From Echinostoma caproni (Eukaryota > Platyhelminthes > Trematoda > Plagiorchiida > Echinostomatidae): DNA of 24,865 bases. Numbering within the stretch: position 1 is the first letter of the stretch; the number at the start of each line of letters is the position of its first letter. The DNA lies in contig UZAN01040511.1 of the NCBI GenBank assembly GCA_900618425.1, positions 19,822 to 44,686 on the forward strand, written 5' to 3'. The notes beneath the pieces are model-generated. The model was not told the DNA's origin. It ran no database searches and saw only the letters and a list, made by a program, of their open reading frames with translations. Shown in pieces: positions 1 to 10,427 of the stretch. The translations under genes and the position numbers were made by a program.

Positions 1-825
1 CTACTCATTGACCTTCCTAATCTTTAAAGACTACTGGGGTTCCATTTCCCAGTTCCATAGGAATAAGAAAGAGAACAGACCCAATGACCAGTGAGTCTGT
101 CATTTTCTTTACTCTGTAGCTAATGCAAATCTTGCTGTTCCATGATAAAACCGGGTGTAGTAAGCGATCGGTAGATTGTTATTGCTCCGCTATCGCCTAC
201 GATTTCCCTCTCTCTCTCTACGTACGTGTGTGTGCATCCTTCACCGCACGGAAGATGAAACAGGCACGTGCTAATCGGCGATAAGCACGCTTCCCACAAC
301 TCACCTCACCCATTCCTCTCGCACCCTGCTGTTTTCTCTTTATTGTTCTCTGAGGGACAATGGATGATCCACAAATGATGTACAAACCAAACAATGCGAA
401 CATGATCAGAGATTGTGGTCATAATAATTACTAATCACGTGACTGCAAAGCGTTATAGTAATTGCTCATATCCACTAATCAAAGATCTGTTTGCTGAATC
501 AATTATGTAATTGGACTGAACAAAGCCGTACGGATGAAACACCACATTGAAGTGTACACTTCACCTATTTATTTCATTTTTTTAACCAGGTATGTCTCCA
601 AAACATGTAGTAATCAATTTGTCAAAGAAATATGAAGTATAACTGAACACCTGAGGGAGTGAGACAAACAGACCTTCATAATTCGCATGAAATAACAAAA
701 AACTAAAACAACAATTGTTATATCATTCAGTTGCGTTGCTCCTTTCACCGCTGCTATGTTTCCCCACCACCACCCAGCCCAATTTTTAATAAATAATAAA
801 GAAACTTTAGAGTATGACTTTTGTA
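1..825. other. non-coding stretch, nothing recognised
   Basis: No open frame with recognisable domain content is visible on either strand. The stretch has ordinary AT-rich composition, a short CT-rich run near 208-220 and a stretch of T and A near 565-585. The short open frames present here contain no motif I can name. Because the first visible exon of the LRR gene is an internal one, this could be upstream intron or intergenic DNA; the sequence does not decide which. Confidence 0.6.
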
Positions 826-862
826 TTAGCCCATTCGATTGTTCACAGGCATCAGGCCATTC
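826..862 (-). repeat. SINE 3'-end fragment, minus orientation
   Basis: These roughly 37 bases (ttagcccattcgattgttc followed by acaggcatcaggcc) match the start of the minus-strand SINE copy at 8431 (ttagcctattcaattgttcc, then gaggcaccaggtcc) with a handful of substitutions. Read on the minus strand this is the 3' end of the same short interspersed element whose tRNA-like head lies just downstream at about 882 on the plus strand. It looks like a truncated, older insertion next to or broken by the plus-strand copy. The match is short, so chance similarity is not fully excluded. Confidence 0.55.
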
Positions 863-881
863 GCACAAGGTGATGACCGTC

Positions 882-1042
882 GGCCACGTAGCTTAGGGGT
901 AAGGGTTTGAAGTCCCTATCCGACTGATCGCGGTTTGAGTCCTGACAGAGACACAAAAAGGTACGCACTGCCGATGAGTCCCAAACAGGATGAAACAGCT
1001 GTCCAGTGCTCTTTGTTGGTCCTCACAAACATTTCCATAGAA
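882..1042 (+). mobile_element. tRNA-derived SINE, 5' part (copy 1)
   Basis: The head carries RNA polymerase III internal promoter elements: a box-A-like gtagcttagggg at about 888-899 and a box-B-like ggtttgagtcc at 932-942. This spacing is typical of a tRNA-derived head. It is followed by the shared body gtcccaaacaggatgaaaca, then agtgctctttgttgg and a match ending near 1040. The copy at 11325-11604 aligns along this whole length at roughly 80 percent by eye, and the body also matches the reverse complement of 8431-8597. The 3' third of the element is missing here. It is not a functional tRNA gene: the acceptor stem does not pair convincingly and the body continues beyond the tRNA length. Confidence 0.75.
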
Positions 1043-4000
1043 TTTTGATAAAGAAAATTCTTTACTGTTCCGCAGACCGTTACAAAGTATGCGACGACAG
1101 ATTTCTTTCCTTTGTGGTCCAGGATAAAACCACAAACGTGATTCTTGTCACCAAAGGACAAAGCTTTCTGATCGCCATAATAATTGATTCAATTGATTCA
1201 CACTGATATTCTGAAATAAAATATCTATTATTTAGATTCATGACCCCGAAAGGGAACAGAGCTGGTTTCCGATTGTTTATCACCATCCGCAAATCTGCCT
1301 TGCCCTTGATTCTCTTCTCACAATAGCCTTCTTCGCAACAGCAAAACTCCTTCTTCCTTTTGTTCGGACGGCTTACAGTAACAGAATACGCTCATTCACC
1401 AAATCAGATCATCATTTTTGACGTAGCAAACACAGTCGTTAAATTGGCAGGTTTGTTTTTTCATTTCACCCCCTTTTTCCCCTGTTTGTTTACAAACGGT
1501 TCCTCAACAGCTGAAGTGACATCTTCAGTGTTTATCGTGTTCTATGTTTTGTCTCTGTTCTTGTTTAGTTCTTCTTTGGTAATGACTTTTTGATCTATTA
1601 TTCTCCTGCTTCTCTGTCCAACTTGTCAGTAACCTGGCGCGAACAGGATAGCACTCTGTTCTTTTGTCCGTTGTTACCTAAACTGTTATTAGGTAAATTT
1701 TTGAAGGACACATTTTTTCACCGAACACAGACTTCAAAACATGCACTGTATTTGTGACTTTCAGTAGTTTCTCGTTGTATTGCTTTTAAAAGTTTAGTTT
1801 TACCTATTTCACATGCTATTCATGCATAATTTCGTTCCGTATCTCAAATGATTGCCTGGCATATCACATATCGTTGATAAATTTTCTCCTCGTTACCAAA
1901 ATTGTGCATGGTTCCAATTGATTTTATGCTTACCATTCACGATACAGTTTGGATTATGGCTCTCTGCCCATTGCGAGCATGCAATCTTCTGTCGGACAGA
2001 AGCTACTACAGAGGGGAAGAATCTTCCCATGTTGTCTGGATAGGTGTGTCGGGTTTGGTTTGAAGGTAGTTTCTTACATGTGCTCTTCTTCGCTCGCGAA
2101 TAACAGACATGGTAGTCCGAACTTTCCCAGCTACCACAAATTTACGGATGCATATTCAACTGACAGATGGAAACATGTTGACCTCGATGGTCAACCGTGA
2201 GTTTGCTTCACTCAACTAGTGAGTGACTGCGAACGGTCAGTGAGGAGATGTCCTAGCGGATGGTAAGTTCTACCCTGGCAAATGACCTCGCTGCAATTAA
2301 AGTCACATACATCAGTAAGTATCATTGTATCGTGACCGAATTTAGCTCTAAGCAAACTCTGTTGATCTATCTCCTAGGAAACATTACTTGATCCTGCACA
2401 AGTGCTGGAGGCATCACAGCCTCGAAAAGAAAAATCAAGCAGTTGTCTCCCGTACTGCAACATGACTTGCACTCATTTACAAGAAAATTTATAATAAGGT
2501 TAAAGTGTGCAAATTCGAATCAGTTTTTTTCCAGAAGACAACAATTTTTAAAATGGAATCTAAAATTTCGAGATAAATTTAAATAAAATGACAACCTTAA
2601 TGGTTTAAAAGACTAATTTGTCTATCCGGAAACAATTGCCTCCGCCTTTTCCGGTCTCTCTTGTTGACAAGGTCCGATTCAAAATGAGGTTACTCGGGAT
2701 ACTCTTCCCGAATTCTCCATTTTCGTTCGTTTTATCACGAAACGATTCACTCTCTGACTGCCTCTCACCTGTGAACTGCTCTGAGGGAATGAGATCCCAT
2801 TATTGGTGAATGAGCACTGATTTTTGGGGGTAGTCGACTATGCATGATCATTCCGTTTAATTATATTGCCACTGTTGCATGTCCTGTTCCATTTTCACAA
2901 AAGTCCGGCCTCAGCTGACTACAATCACCTGGTCACAGACACTCCTTTTTGGCCCTGATTCCATCACCCACCTGGATAGTCCGCGTAGGTTTCCCGTGTT
3001 TGAGGATCGATTTTCTGTTCCGCAGTGGGTCATAATTGTGCATCAGTAGGAATGGCGCGAGTGTCCAAAGCGTTGTCTATCTGTGCGCAACACTTAGAAA
3101 GCCTCCCGGTTCACATGGTTGGTTGTCACGCATTGCAATTGTGATGCAGTATATTTGAGGCTACAGTGTACCCGGTAACAATTTCAATTACTCTTAAAGA
3201 AACTCCGTTTGAAAAAAATTTGTCTTCCCTCTGGGGATTGCGAAAGCATTAACTTTGACTCTCTTGAGTTTGGTTAAACTGTATGGAATGAACCGTGAAC
3301 AGTCTTCAACTTTCAGTGAACTAACTACCTGGAACGATTTATACGGGCTACTCAAGTTGTCTGTGGCGTGACGCGGCAAATCGGTGTCATGAAACCTGCT
3401 CATAGTCGCATCGATCACCGTGTTCTGTTTGGATTTTCTGAGCAGCGTCCTGTCATGTGTTGAGAACATTTCACGATCAAATCATGCTGATCATTGGTGC
3501 GATATCCATGTGCTTGATCACGCAGAATTTCTCCCCACAAAAGCAATCAGTACAAGGGATACGCTAAATATAAGAAAACTTCTTGGAAACCAAAGCACCA
3601 AAAATAACCACAGCAATACTCACTCATTTAATCTACATCGCTCCCCACTCTCTCAAACAAACATTCTAAAGCTTTTATTTAGTGTCTCATTACACTTGTA
3701 CATACAATAGCATTACAAAAACGAATCTTTCTGTCACTTATGCAATACAAACTCTTTTCCCCTCAAAAATGTTTAATTTAACAAATGTTCACTGGCTGAC
3801 AAGTGTGACAGAATTCGTAGTCATTTGAGAACAATTTCTACCTACAGGTTATTTTTTATCAAAACTATGTGATTGAACAGATCAAATGCATTGAGATAAG
3901 CATTCATTGAGTTCTTTGAGACAAGGCAATTGAGATATCAGACTACAGTTTGGAATGTCTGAGGACGGTCCGTATGTTGGGACTCTGAGTCAAAATCGAT

Positions 4001-4350
4001 AGAATGTATGAAAGAATTCACAAGTGCCAATACAAGCTGCTTGGAGGAAATACAACCGAACTTCGATACAGCGCTCGAACTGAAAGTTGTGTTCATTTAG
4101 CCAAGTTTTAGTGAAAACGTATCCAAGTGGGAGAATGTCGATAACAGTCATAGATTTTACTGATAATTAAGCACTATTCAACTACTAGGCCCAAAATTTA
4201 TGGATACTTTATCAAGCAATTTACCCAGTTGTTGCACGAAGTAATAGATATACTCAATATAAACATTTTCGAGGATAAACCCACTGTGTGTACAGCAAAT
4301 GAAGCGTGAACCGCAAAACTAGGAAGCACCGAACAGCTGTTTCGACCTTG
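1043..4350. other. non-coding stretch, nothing recognised
   Basis: Only short open frames occur here, none longer than about 96 codons. None shows a recognisable domain, a repeat pattern or flanking splice sites that would join to the LRR gene. The open frame at 3420-3710 (plus) is the longest and is not recognised. The segment 2940-3180 is less AT-rich than its surroundings and could be an old repeat, but I cannot match it to a family. Confidence 0.55.
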
Positions 4351-5239
4351 GACATTGATTGATATTTATTTACTTATTTATTTGTTTGTTTTAAGTCAAA
4401 ACACTTTGGGTCAACAGGTTTTCGTTTATTCGTTTTCGGGCAGTCACAGTCTCAATAATTTAACATAAAACCGGAGGTAGGGGAGTCTGTCATGGTTTGC
4501 TAAGGCACCTTTCTCTCTGTGTTAGTAGTTTAATCAAGGAGGTGATGTCGACCAGGTGGGGCGGGGGGGGGGNGGAGAGGGGGCTAACAGGTTTCGGTGT
4601 ACTCCAGTCTAAGACACAATCAATCTCAAATAAAAGTTTTTCACTACTCCTGTCGTCTAATGTGTGAACAAAGATCAATTGTACCGCGATCTTATCATTG
4701 ATTATCTGTTTATTCAAGTGCAACTATCGTGTCGCCCATGTTAGTCCAACGACGGGCATCCATCCGAAACTGGTCCAAAATTAAAATCCTCACTGGCTTG
4801 GACGTGAGGCATATTGTACTGTTTCTATTTTTATTCCTGGTCAACCTACTAGAAGCATGATGTTCCGTTGAAGTGGACAATGCACATCCTGTTATAAGCA
4901 ACATGTCAAGTCTTCAGTCAAATGCGATCAGATGTTATACGGGTTAGCCTATGCCATGTTCACAAAACCAGATGATGGTCGGTACCGAACTTCCTTAGAG
5001 AAGAACCGGTAACGTCACTAGCAATCTTCTTATACCGATTCGAGTTAACGCTTGTAACATGGCGATATTGTCTCCTTCTCTCCTCTCTCCATTCACCGCC
5101 TCAAACCATGTGATTTACCAAGTCAGCAACTGAATAGCGAACCAGTCACCGACCTACGGACAATCTCCCTAGCCTTACCACATCCTCCCGTTCTTTGACA
5201 AATAAATGTGACTATGCTGGCTCGAAAATGATTAAATCA
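4351..5239. other. non-coding stretch with ATTT-rich run and G-run
   Basis: A run of ATTT/GTTT-like units occupies about 4361-4396. A long G homopolymer interrupted by one N lies at 4559-4581. Two short minus-strand open frames at 4490-4723 and 4710-4904 overlap by a few bases, but I see no domain in either, and the first one crosses the N. There is no evidence for a gene. Confidence 0.5.
4559..4581. repeat. G-homopolymer tract with an undetermined base
   Basis: A run of about eleven G is followed by N at 4573 and more G-rich sequence. This is a likely sequencing or assembly trouble spot. On the plus strand the G-runs could form a quadruplex, but this is composition only. Any reading frame crossing it, such as the minus-strand frame at 4490-4723, is unreliable. 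Confidence 0.7.
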
Positions 5240-6577
5240 AATACATTCATACATGCATACATATGCATAACATTGTTCTGAAATGTAGGACTGTTCGATA
5301 CTCCGTAAGATAGACGAATAACTTACAACATATATGCTACCTTGAACCGATTGATAGCGATATGGACTAACATTTGTTTGAACCCAGTTCTTACACATAG
5401 TATTAAAATCCTGTAACCCGTTAGAGGCTTGGAAAGCATCATAACTGAGACCATCGAAATTAATTAGTTAACCGTTCCTCCGGGGTTTGAAACTCACACC
5501 CATGCATGAAGTGTATGCAAACCCCAGCAGGACAAACAATAAATTTACCAGTTTCATCTTCTAACTAACCGCGAGCACAACTGACTAGCTGTAATGCAGG
5601 ATAACACCAGGCTGAATTTAACTCATTCATTCTAATGAGCCCCTATGTGAGCTAATTAATAAAGTAGTGACTAATGTGTCTCTTCCCATGAGAGGAATAC
5701 GGGATTGGTCGAAGTATACTCACCCCTACGATTATGAATAGCAGCATGTTCAAATCCGGCACTCTCCCAGTTTATGATTGACAGGATTGACCTTAATGTG
5801 TGCCTTGCAAATAGGTCTGGAAAGCGGCCGATATATGTCCACAATTCTACTCACAATGAATTGATGAATCAATTGACTAGTGCTCTTTTGTTGGCCTTCG
5901 CACAGTGACCGCGGAGGCTACAAAAGTCCACATTCGTTTTTCAGAGCACATGGTATCAATAAATTGGAAGTGACACCGGACGGTCCTGATTTCGTTGCTT
6001 AGACAGGGTAATCATTCACTCCCCGTCTGTCTTCAAACTGAATACAGTTGCCACACTGTTAACGTAATCATAAAATTCTATAAATCCAGAGGTGAATTAG
6101 AAAGGCGAACGCCTTTTGATAAATAATCACCATTCTTTGTACAAACTAGAGTGGACGAGAATGCACGGTAATCCAATCTGGTTACAACACTATGGTGAGG
6201 AGTGGGGTAGAAAACGGGAAAACATATCCATGGAGTTTGAACGATTGTCCCAAACCGGAACTTGCTGCATCAATTCCTGTATTGACTTGATTGAAAAAAT
6301 CAATCACGTCTTATGTTTTGCTCCGGTTCGGTTCGATTGACTGTGCACCCATGTGGCCCATTACACAGATGACCTTCGAATGTACATTGCCCATCATCAT
6401 GCCCCGATTTGGTCCAACGGCATACTTTGTTTGTACTTTGTATGTGTATGACTGATACCATATACCACGGGTTCTTTATATGCGCGTCGCACTAACCACT
6501 CGCACCAAAAGCTTCAGCTATCATCCTGACGGAGGGCCGACATACTAAGGGTAGATAAGGAGTGATTAAAATTTACA
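5240..6577. other. non-coding stretch with short ATAC/GCAT repeat
   Basis: An imperfect tetranucleotide repeat (atacattcatacatgcatac) lies at about 5241-5270. A 30-base segment near 5877-5906 (agtgctcttttgttggcctt) resembles the SINE body found at 1007-1030, but it is too short to call a copy. The open frame at 6116-6340 (74 codons, plus) has no recognisable domain. Confidence 0.5.
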
Positions 6578-6970
6578 GTGTTATTCGACCGCTTATCTAA
6601 GAACACTGCAACTGAAGTTGGCACCACACTTTGGCTACAACATGACGGTATCCGGCCACACCGCTCTGTGACGTGTCTCACGAGATTTTTGCAACATACT
6701 GCTGTCACGATTACCTCCGCTCCACGACAGACTTCTTCCAGGCATTGCATGTGCCATTCGCGCATTGACATCAAGCCAGAAGGGTCACCCATAAGTAATA
6801 CGTTGTACTGCTCACACATCCTTTGTCTCACTCTTTGTTTGATCACACTTTCTGCGCCTTCAGTTGGGTCAAATATCGCCCGAATAAAAAAACCCAGCGT
6901 TTTATGGAAAGGCGGTCAAGGTCAGACACAAGAACCTTTCGTGTCTATCAGTCATTTAACTCACAGGTAA
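6514..6970. other. region open on both strands, unassigned
   Basis: A 110-codon open frame on the minus strand (6514-6846) overlaps a 130-codon open frame on the plus strand (6578-6970). Neither translation shows a domain I recognise. The minus product is cysteine-rich (for example CGRIPSCCSQS) without a clear zinc-finger spacing. Two opposite frames open over the same 250 bases suggest locally GC-richer, stop-poor DNA rather than two genes. An exon of an unknown gene or an old transposon piece is possible. Confidence 0.2.
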
Positions 6971-7500
6971 ACGTGCTCACCACTCACACACACACACATA
7001 TACACACGAATATCCCAAACCCGAAACATAGTGTTGTGCCCCCTTTCCGTGATATATGCTATCAGCATACACATGTTGCACAAGACAGTATAGATGCTGT
7101 CCCAGTTGTCACGCGGCCGAGCCTAAGTCACGGTCTCTTTCAGTGCTGTGCTGAACATTACAAACGTTCAACTCCCATTCCACGTCGTCCGCTACCACCC
7201 CTTTTGTACCGAGAACACTTCATTCATGAGACCATGAACGTTCGTGGTGAGCACTGTTCAGTCAATTGCTCGTTTGCTTGGTCAAGTGAGAAATGTGGTC
7301 ATCGTGTGAGACCCCACCAAACCCGAAAGTGCTTCTTTTTGTTTCGCATTCAGCCAGGCCTTCGTCGGTTTGCACACGGTGGCATAGCTCTGACTGAATT
7401 GTGGATTGCATTGTCCAGTCTGTGTGTGCAAACAAGCAGACAAGACCATCGTCGGTGCAAGTTTCTGTTGAGCATGGGACGGTATTTTCGAGGGCCATAG
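6823..7500 (+). other. 225-codon open frame, unassigned
   Basis: This is the longest open frame in the window. Its translation has no recognisable domain and no membrane-helix or signal pattern. It runs through a CA microsatellite at 6985-7007, which it reads as Thr-His repeats, a common sign of a chance frame. Opposite-strand frames of 78 and 93 codons overlap its last 240 bases. I consider it probably non-coding, and list it because its length stands out against the stop-dense surroundings. Confidence 0.15.
6985..7007. repeat. CA/TA dinucleotide microsatellite
   Basis: About seven CA units are followed by TATA and a further CACAC. It is a simple sequence repeat with no other evidence of function. 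Confidence 0.85.
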
Positions 7501-7555
7501 ATCAGTATGCAGGTAGGACGCACATGGATCTGGGTAGACAGAGGTCCCATCGAAA

Positions 7556-7896
7556 GTTTTCAATCTGTACTGTGCAAGGTACTATCCACATAGCAACATG
7601 ACATCTTGAATTGATATTCGGACATCTTAAATTCATATTGTGACATCTTAAATTGGATTTCGGACATCTTAAACTGAAAAAGGTATAGTTCATTGGCATC
7701 CCGTCTCCTTTATTTGACCTTTATATTTGATCGTGCGATTCATTTGCTTATCGGATTGCTTTGTTCCATAGGATCCGATAAACCGTTCGTGAGTCTTGCA
7801 NTAAGATGTCACAACATGAATTTAAGACGTCCGAGTATCAATTTAAGATGTCACGTTGCTATGTGGATAGTACCTTGCACAGCACAGAGTGAAAAC
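7556..7896. repeat. foldback element with 95-bp inverted arms
   Basis: The left arm at 7556-7650 and the right arm at 7802-7896 are reverse complements, with about seven mismatches over 95 positions by direct comparison. The outer parts of the arms are unique sequence (ctgtgcaaggtactatccac at 7570, its complement ending at 7882). The inner parts are made of 21-bp units starting gacatctta. The loop between the arms (7651-7801) contains two more 21-bp units, then unrelated sequence and an undetermined base at 7801, right at the edge of the right arm. No transposase frame and no clear target-site duplication are visible. It could be a MITE-like foldback transposon, or a local inverted duplication of a minisatellite. 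Confidence 0.8.
7600..7683 (+). repeat. 21-bp minisatellite, array A (four units)
   Basis: Four consecutive 21-base units begin gacatcttgaattg, gacatcttaaattc, gacatcttaaattg and gacatcttaaactg. Units share the first eight to ten bases and diverge toward their ends. Because 21 is a multiple of three, the array stays open as a 7-residue peptide repeat in some frames: the minus strand reads FKMS-containing heptads. The array continues into ggtatagttca, ending at 7692, which is shared with array C. Confidence 0.85.
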
Positions 7897-7999
7897 ATAG
7901 CCACATGACATTTTAAATTGATACTCGAACATCTTAAATTCATATTGTGACATCTTAAATTGGATTTCGGACATCTTAAACTGAAAAAGGTATAGTTCA
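7895..7999 (+). repeat. 21-bp minisatellite, array C, direct copy of 7588-7692
   Basis: This 105-base block repeats 7588-7692 in the same orientation, with about five differences. It has the same four 21-bp units in the same order and the same ending ggtatagttca. It begins exactly where the right arm of the inverted repeat ends. The locus therefore carries two direct copies and one inverted, slightly shorter copy of one unit-based module. The order of units is conserved between copies, so whole modules were duplicated rather than the array slipping unit by unit. Confidence 0.85.
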
Positions 8000-8430
8000 A
8001 TCATTCTGAACTGGCAACAAGTGACATGATCGCTATTGTTGTCGGTTCGCAGCCATGACATTCAGTGTCTCCAACCATGCGGTTTCCGAGTCTTTTGGAC
8101 CCCAACCCGAAACACGAAAGACACCTACTCTACCTAATCGCTCTGTGCATTTCTTCATGCCTCTTTGGTGACCGCTCCGCAGGTGTTTTGTTCTGGGCCT
8201 TGACTGGTATTGTATCTTGTTCTTGTACCGTGGAGACCAGATTGGCCCACAATTTGATTACTGTACCGGACTTGGGGTTCGTATCTACGGGTCACTCAAT
8301 CACTGAACGACAGTCCGGTACAATTCCTATACTTCTGCTATAAGACGGAAACACAATGAACTTTGAACGAGGGGGCCTAAACTGGGTAATAATGCTGAAT
8401 GAGCACAAAATTTGGAGTATCAAGCTTGGA
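8000..8430. other. unassigned stretch
   Basis: A 92-codon plus frame at 8065-8343 has a short hydrophobic segment (LLYLIALCISSCLF) but no recognisable family. There are no flanking features to support expression, and I see no repeat unit here. Confidence 0.35.
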
Positions 8431-8597
8431 TTAGCCTATTCAATTGTTCCGAGGCACCAGGTCCTCTTGATGGTCTTGGATATAGGTTTCATCACTTGGG
8501 GGATCGTTAATTCCCCACGACGTAATGCGTTCAGATGCGATGGAAATGTTTGTGATGACCAACACTGAGCAGCTGTCTCATCCTGTTTGGTACTCTG
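8431..8597 (-). mobile_element. SINE body, 5'-truncated (copy 3)
   Basis: The reverse complement of this segment contains accaaacaggatgagacagc, then catcacaaacatttccat, cgtggggaattaacgatccc, aagaccatcaagagg and finally ggaacaattgaataggctaa. These blocks occur in the same order in the plus-strand copy at 11325-11604, and the first two also in copy 1 at 882-1042. The tRNA-like head with its box A and B is absent, so this copy is 5'-truncated, as expected for target-primed reverse transcription. The SINE was probably mobilised by a LINE of the genome; which one cannot be said from here. Confidence 0.75.
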
Positions 8598-8882
8598 GCT
8601 CATTTCTCGGTAAAAAATGAGAAATATCACATACTTGTCCGCAGTGTGAAGATATCATACAGTGTATGCTTCAACTGTTTTGTGTTCTTTTTAGTGTGGT
8701 ACGGAGAGATGTTTCAGGGTTTCATCAAGTCCTCTATTGAAAGATTGAACAATTGGCTCACATAAGACAGAAGGTGAGAGGACACTGCAAGTGCTATTCC
8801 AGTCAAAACTTGGGAACCAATAACTTCAACTGATATTCCCTAAGGTGGCTGTTGAGTAACAACATAAGCAGAGGATTTTACG
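8598..8882. other. stretch between SINE piece and LINE remnant
   Basis: No recognisable coding content. On the minus strand this lies 3' of the LINE reverse transcriptase remnant, so part of it may be decayed LINE 3' sequence. I could not confirm a LINE tail repeat or target duplication. Confidence 0.4.
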
Positions 8883-9860
8883 AATGGCTTGGGTTCTGAA
8901 GTAGTTGATACACTAATATCAAAACTCGAATTCGATAGTAACAAGTGAAACATAATTCCAATGATTGCAATCGATCCCCGTAGGTGAGGTGGTGCAGTCT
9001 ATTGGCCATCTTGCTGGCAATTCTTTATGGACGCTCCAGCATCTTTCGATCACGTTCCTGCCATTGGCTCCAGGCTTGAATGGCGTACTCGGTTTACGAT
9101 CGAATGATAGCAAACTTGGGAACAGTGCGGATTCAAATCGGCCAAAGATGTGCCTAAGCCAGCCAACGTTCTTAGCTGCGGACGAAGCCCTAGCACAGTT
9201 GATCGAGCAGCATAAATCTCCTTGAACAAAGATACCTAAGTTCTCCCAACTGAGTTATTTGGCAGTTGTCGGTCTCCGAATAAATACGAGAATCCTGTGG
9301 CGTAGGTATATGAAACATTTTGTAAATTCTCGTTCAACATGAACTATTGCTTAGCTGAGTTAAATGCTTCTTACAGTTTGAGCCAGTTTTCGGGTTGTGT
9401 TACTGTAATCCAGATTTTGATTTCGTCTGCAAACAGTAATGTCTTGAATCTGAAAGATGATTTATGAACGTGAGAAGATTAAGTACGGACTCTTGTGAAA
9501 CCTCGAGGGTAACATTGATGGATTCGAATAGGGAGCCAGAAACACAAACTGATATTGTCCGCAGTCGGATAAATACTTTAATCCAATCAAGCATGGGAGC
9601 TCGAACGCCGTAATTGAAACAGTATTTACTGGTTTGCCCAACTGAATGTTTCAGGGAAGTTTAAATAAATCACTTTCACCGCGTCCCCTCTGTCAGCTGT
9701 TCTAGTACATTCATCTCGAAAAAGATGCAGGATGGCTGGGCAGGATCGTTTATACTGGAACCCATGTTGAACTGTTTTCCATCAGGAAATCCGCAATAAA
9801 TAACTCCATGAATTTAGATAACACTGGACGAAGGACTACATTTCGGTAGTTAGTGAGGGT
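8883..9860 (-). mobile_element. CR1-like LINE reverse transcriptase remnant (decayed)
   Basis: Minus-strand translation, frame-shifting several times, follows the order of a CR1/Jockey-type non-LTR reverse transcriptase. LTNYRNVVLRPVLSKFMEL (about 9800-9857) matches the NYRPVSL...KxME block. QHGFQYKRSC lies near 9730-9760. VIYLNFPETF at 9647-9676 corresponds to YLDFSKAF. LDWIKVFI with VSQESVLNLLTFINHLSD (within 9400-9594) corresponds to WI..FL and GVPQGSVLGPLLF..FINDLPD. LFADEIKIWI (9407-9436) corresponds to FADDxKIW. NVGWLRHIF lies near 9180, and the C-terminal LTYGDRLQSLEL block is at about 8883-9009. The catalytic aspartate of YLDF is Asn and the second FADD aspartate is Glu; with the frameshifts and stops, the copy is dead. 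The endonuclease domain is not visible. The family name is from pattern memory; the non-LTR class is secure. Confidence 0.88.
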
Positions 9861-10427
9861 ACATTTTTCATTTCAATATCTGTAATTTTGAGCCCCAAAA
9901 TTTACAAGATATTTGGGAATGCCGAAACACTTCAAACAAATTGTGAGTTTCCCTTTTTTCTTTATGATTGAGAGAAAAATCTTGATTTTCATCGGCATAA
10001 CCCCATGAATGAAATGAAAGAATACAATTTATGATTCAAAATATCAGTTGTACATTCAAGTAATACACAACTATTTTAAACAAACCAAGTGATCCCTATT
10101 CCAAATTGGTTTGGTTGTCTGTAAAGCTCAGTTACAACTAAAATCACACGAAGTTAAAAAACGGGAAGTTGTACTAGAATGCACACATGCGATGGAAATG
10201 TTAGTTATAACCGACAAGCTTGTTAATCTATAATTGTACTTGGATGCTTTTCTTTTCAGCCCTTGGTTATCAGAGACAATGTTTCTACTTATTTATCGCA
10301 AGTGTGATTTACTTGCTATGTCAAAACTCAATTCCAACAAGACACAAACCATTTCAGATAGGGCCTCAATCAGACAGTTTCTCATCTGCAATACTTATTT
10401 ACTCCAACCCAACAAATATTCCAACAG
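9861..10427 (+). other. probable intron end upstream of the first visible LRR exon
   Basis: The segment is AT-rich and has no recognised coding content. It ends in attccaacag, used here as the 3' splice site of the exon that starts at 10428. A second AG four bases downstream (atag, 10430-10431) would start the exon in another phase; it is less favoured because every other junction of this gene is phase 0 and because the residues IGYL fit the LRR pattern. Confidence 0.55.

Noticed and set aside
882..955. tRNA gene call on the polymerase III box elements
   Set aside because: The boxes are real, but the flanks do not pair as an acceptor stem and the same body follows in a second copy, so it is a SINE head and not a tRNA gene.
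2585..2600. Spliced-leader-like aaccttaatggttt
   Set aside because: It resembles the start of known flatworm spliced leaders for only about a dozen bases; no donor site or Sm-binding site follows at the expected distance.
5476..5510. Shared tccggggtttgaa segment with 21049-21065
   Set aside because: The match is short and the flanks differ; it may be a relic of a common repeat but cannot be supported.
5877..5906. SINE-like segment agtgctcttttgttggcctt
   Set aside because: Only about 30 bases match the SINE body, and neither flank continues the alignment. It may be a very old fragment or chance.
6578..6970. Mariner-like WLQHDGIRPH motif in the plus-strand frame
   Set aside because: It recalls the QHDNARPH block of mariner transposases, but no other transposase block precedes or follows it in any frame, and the opposite strand is equally open.
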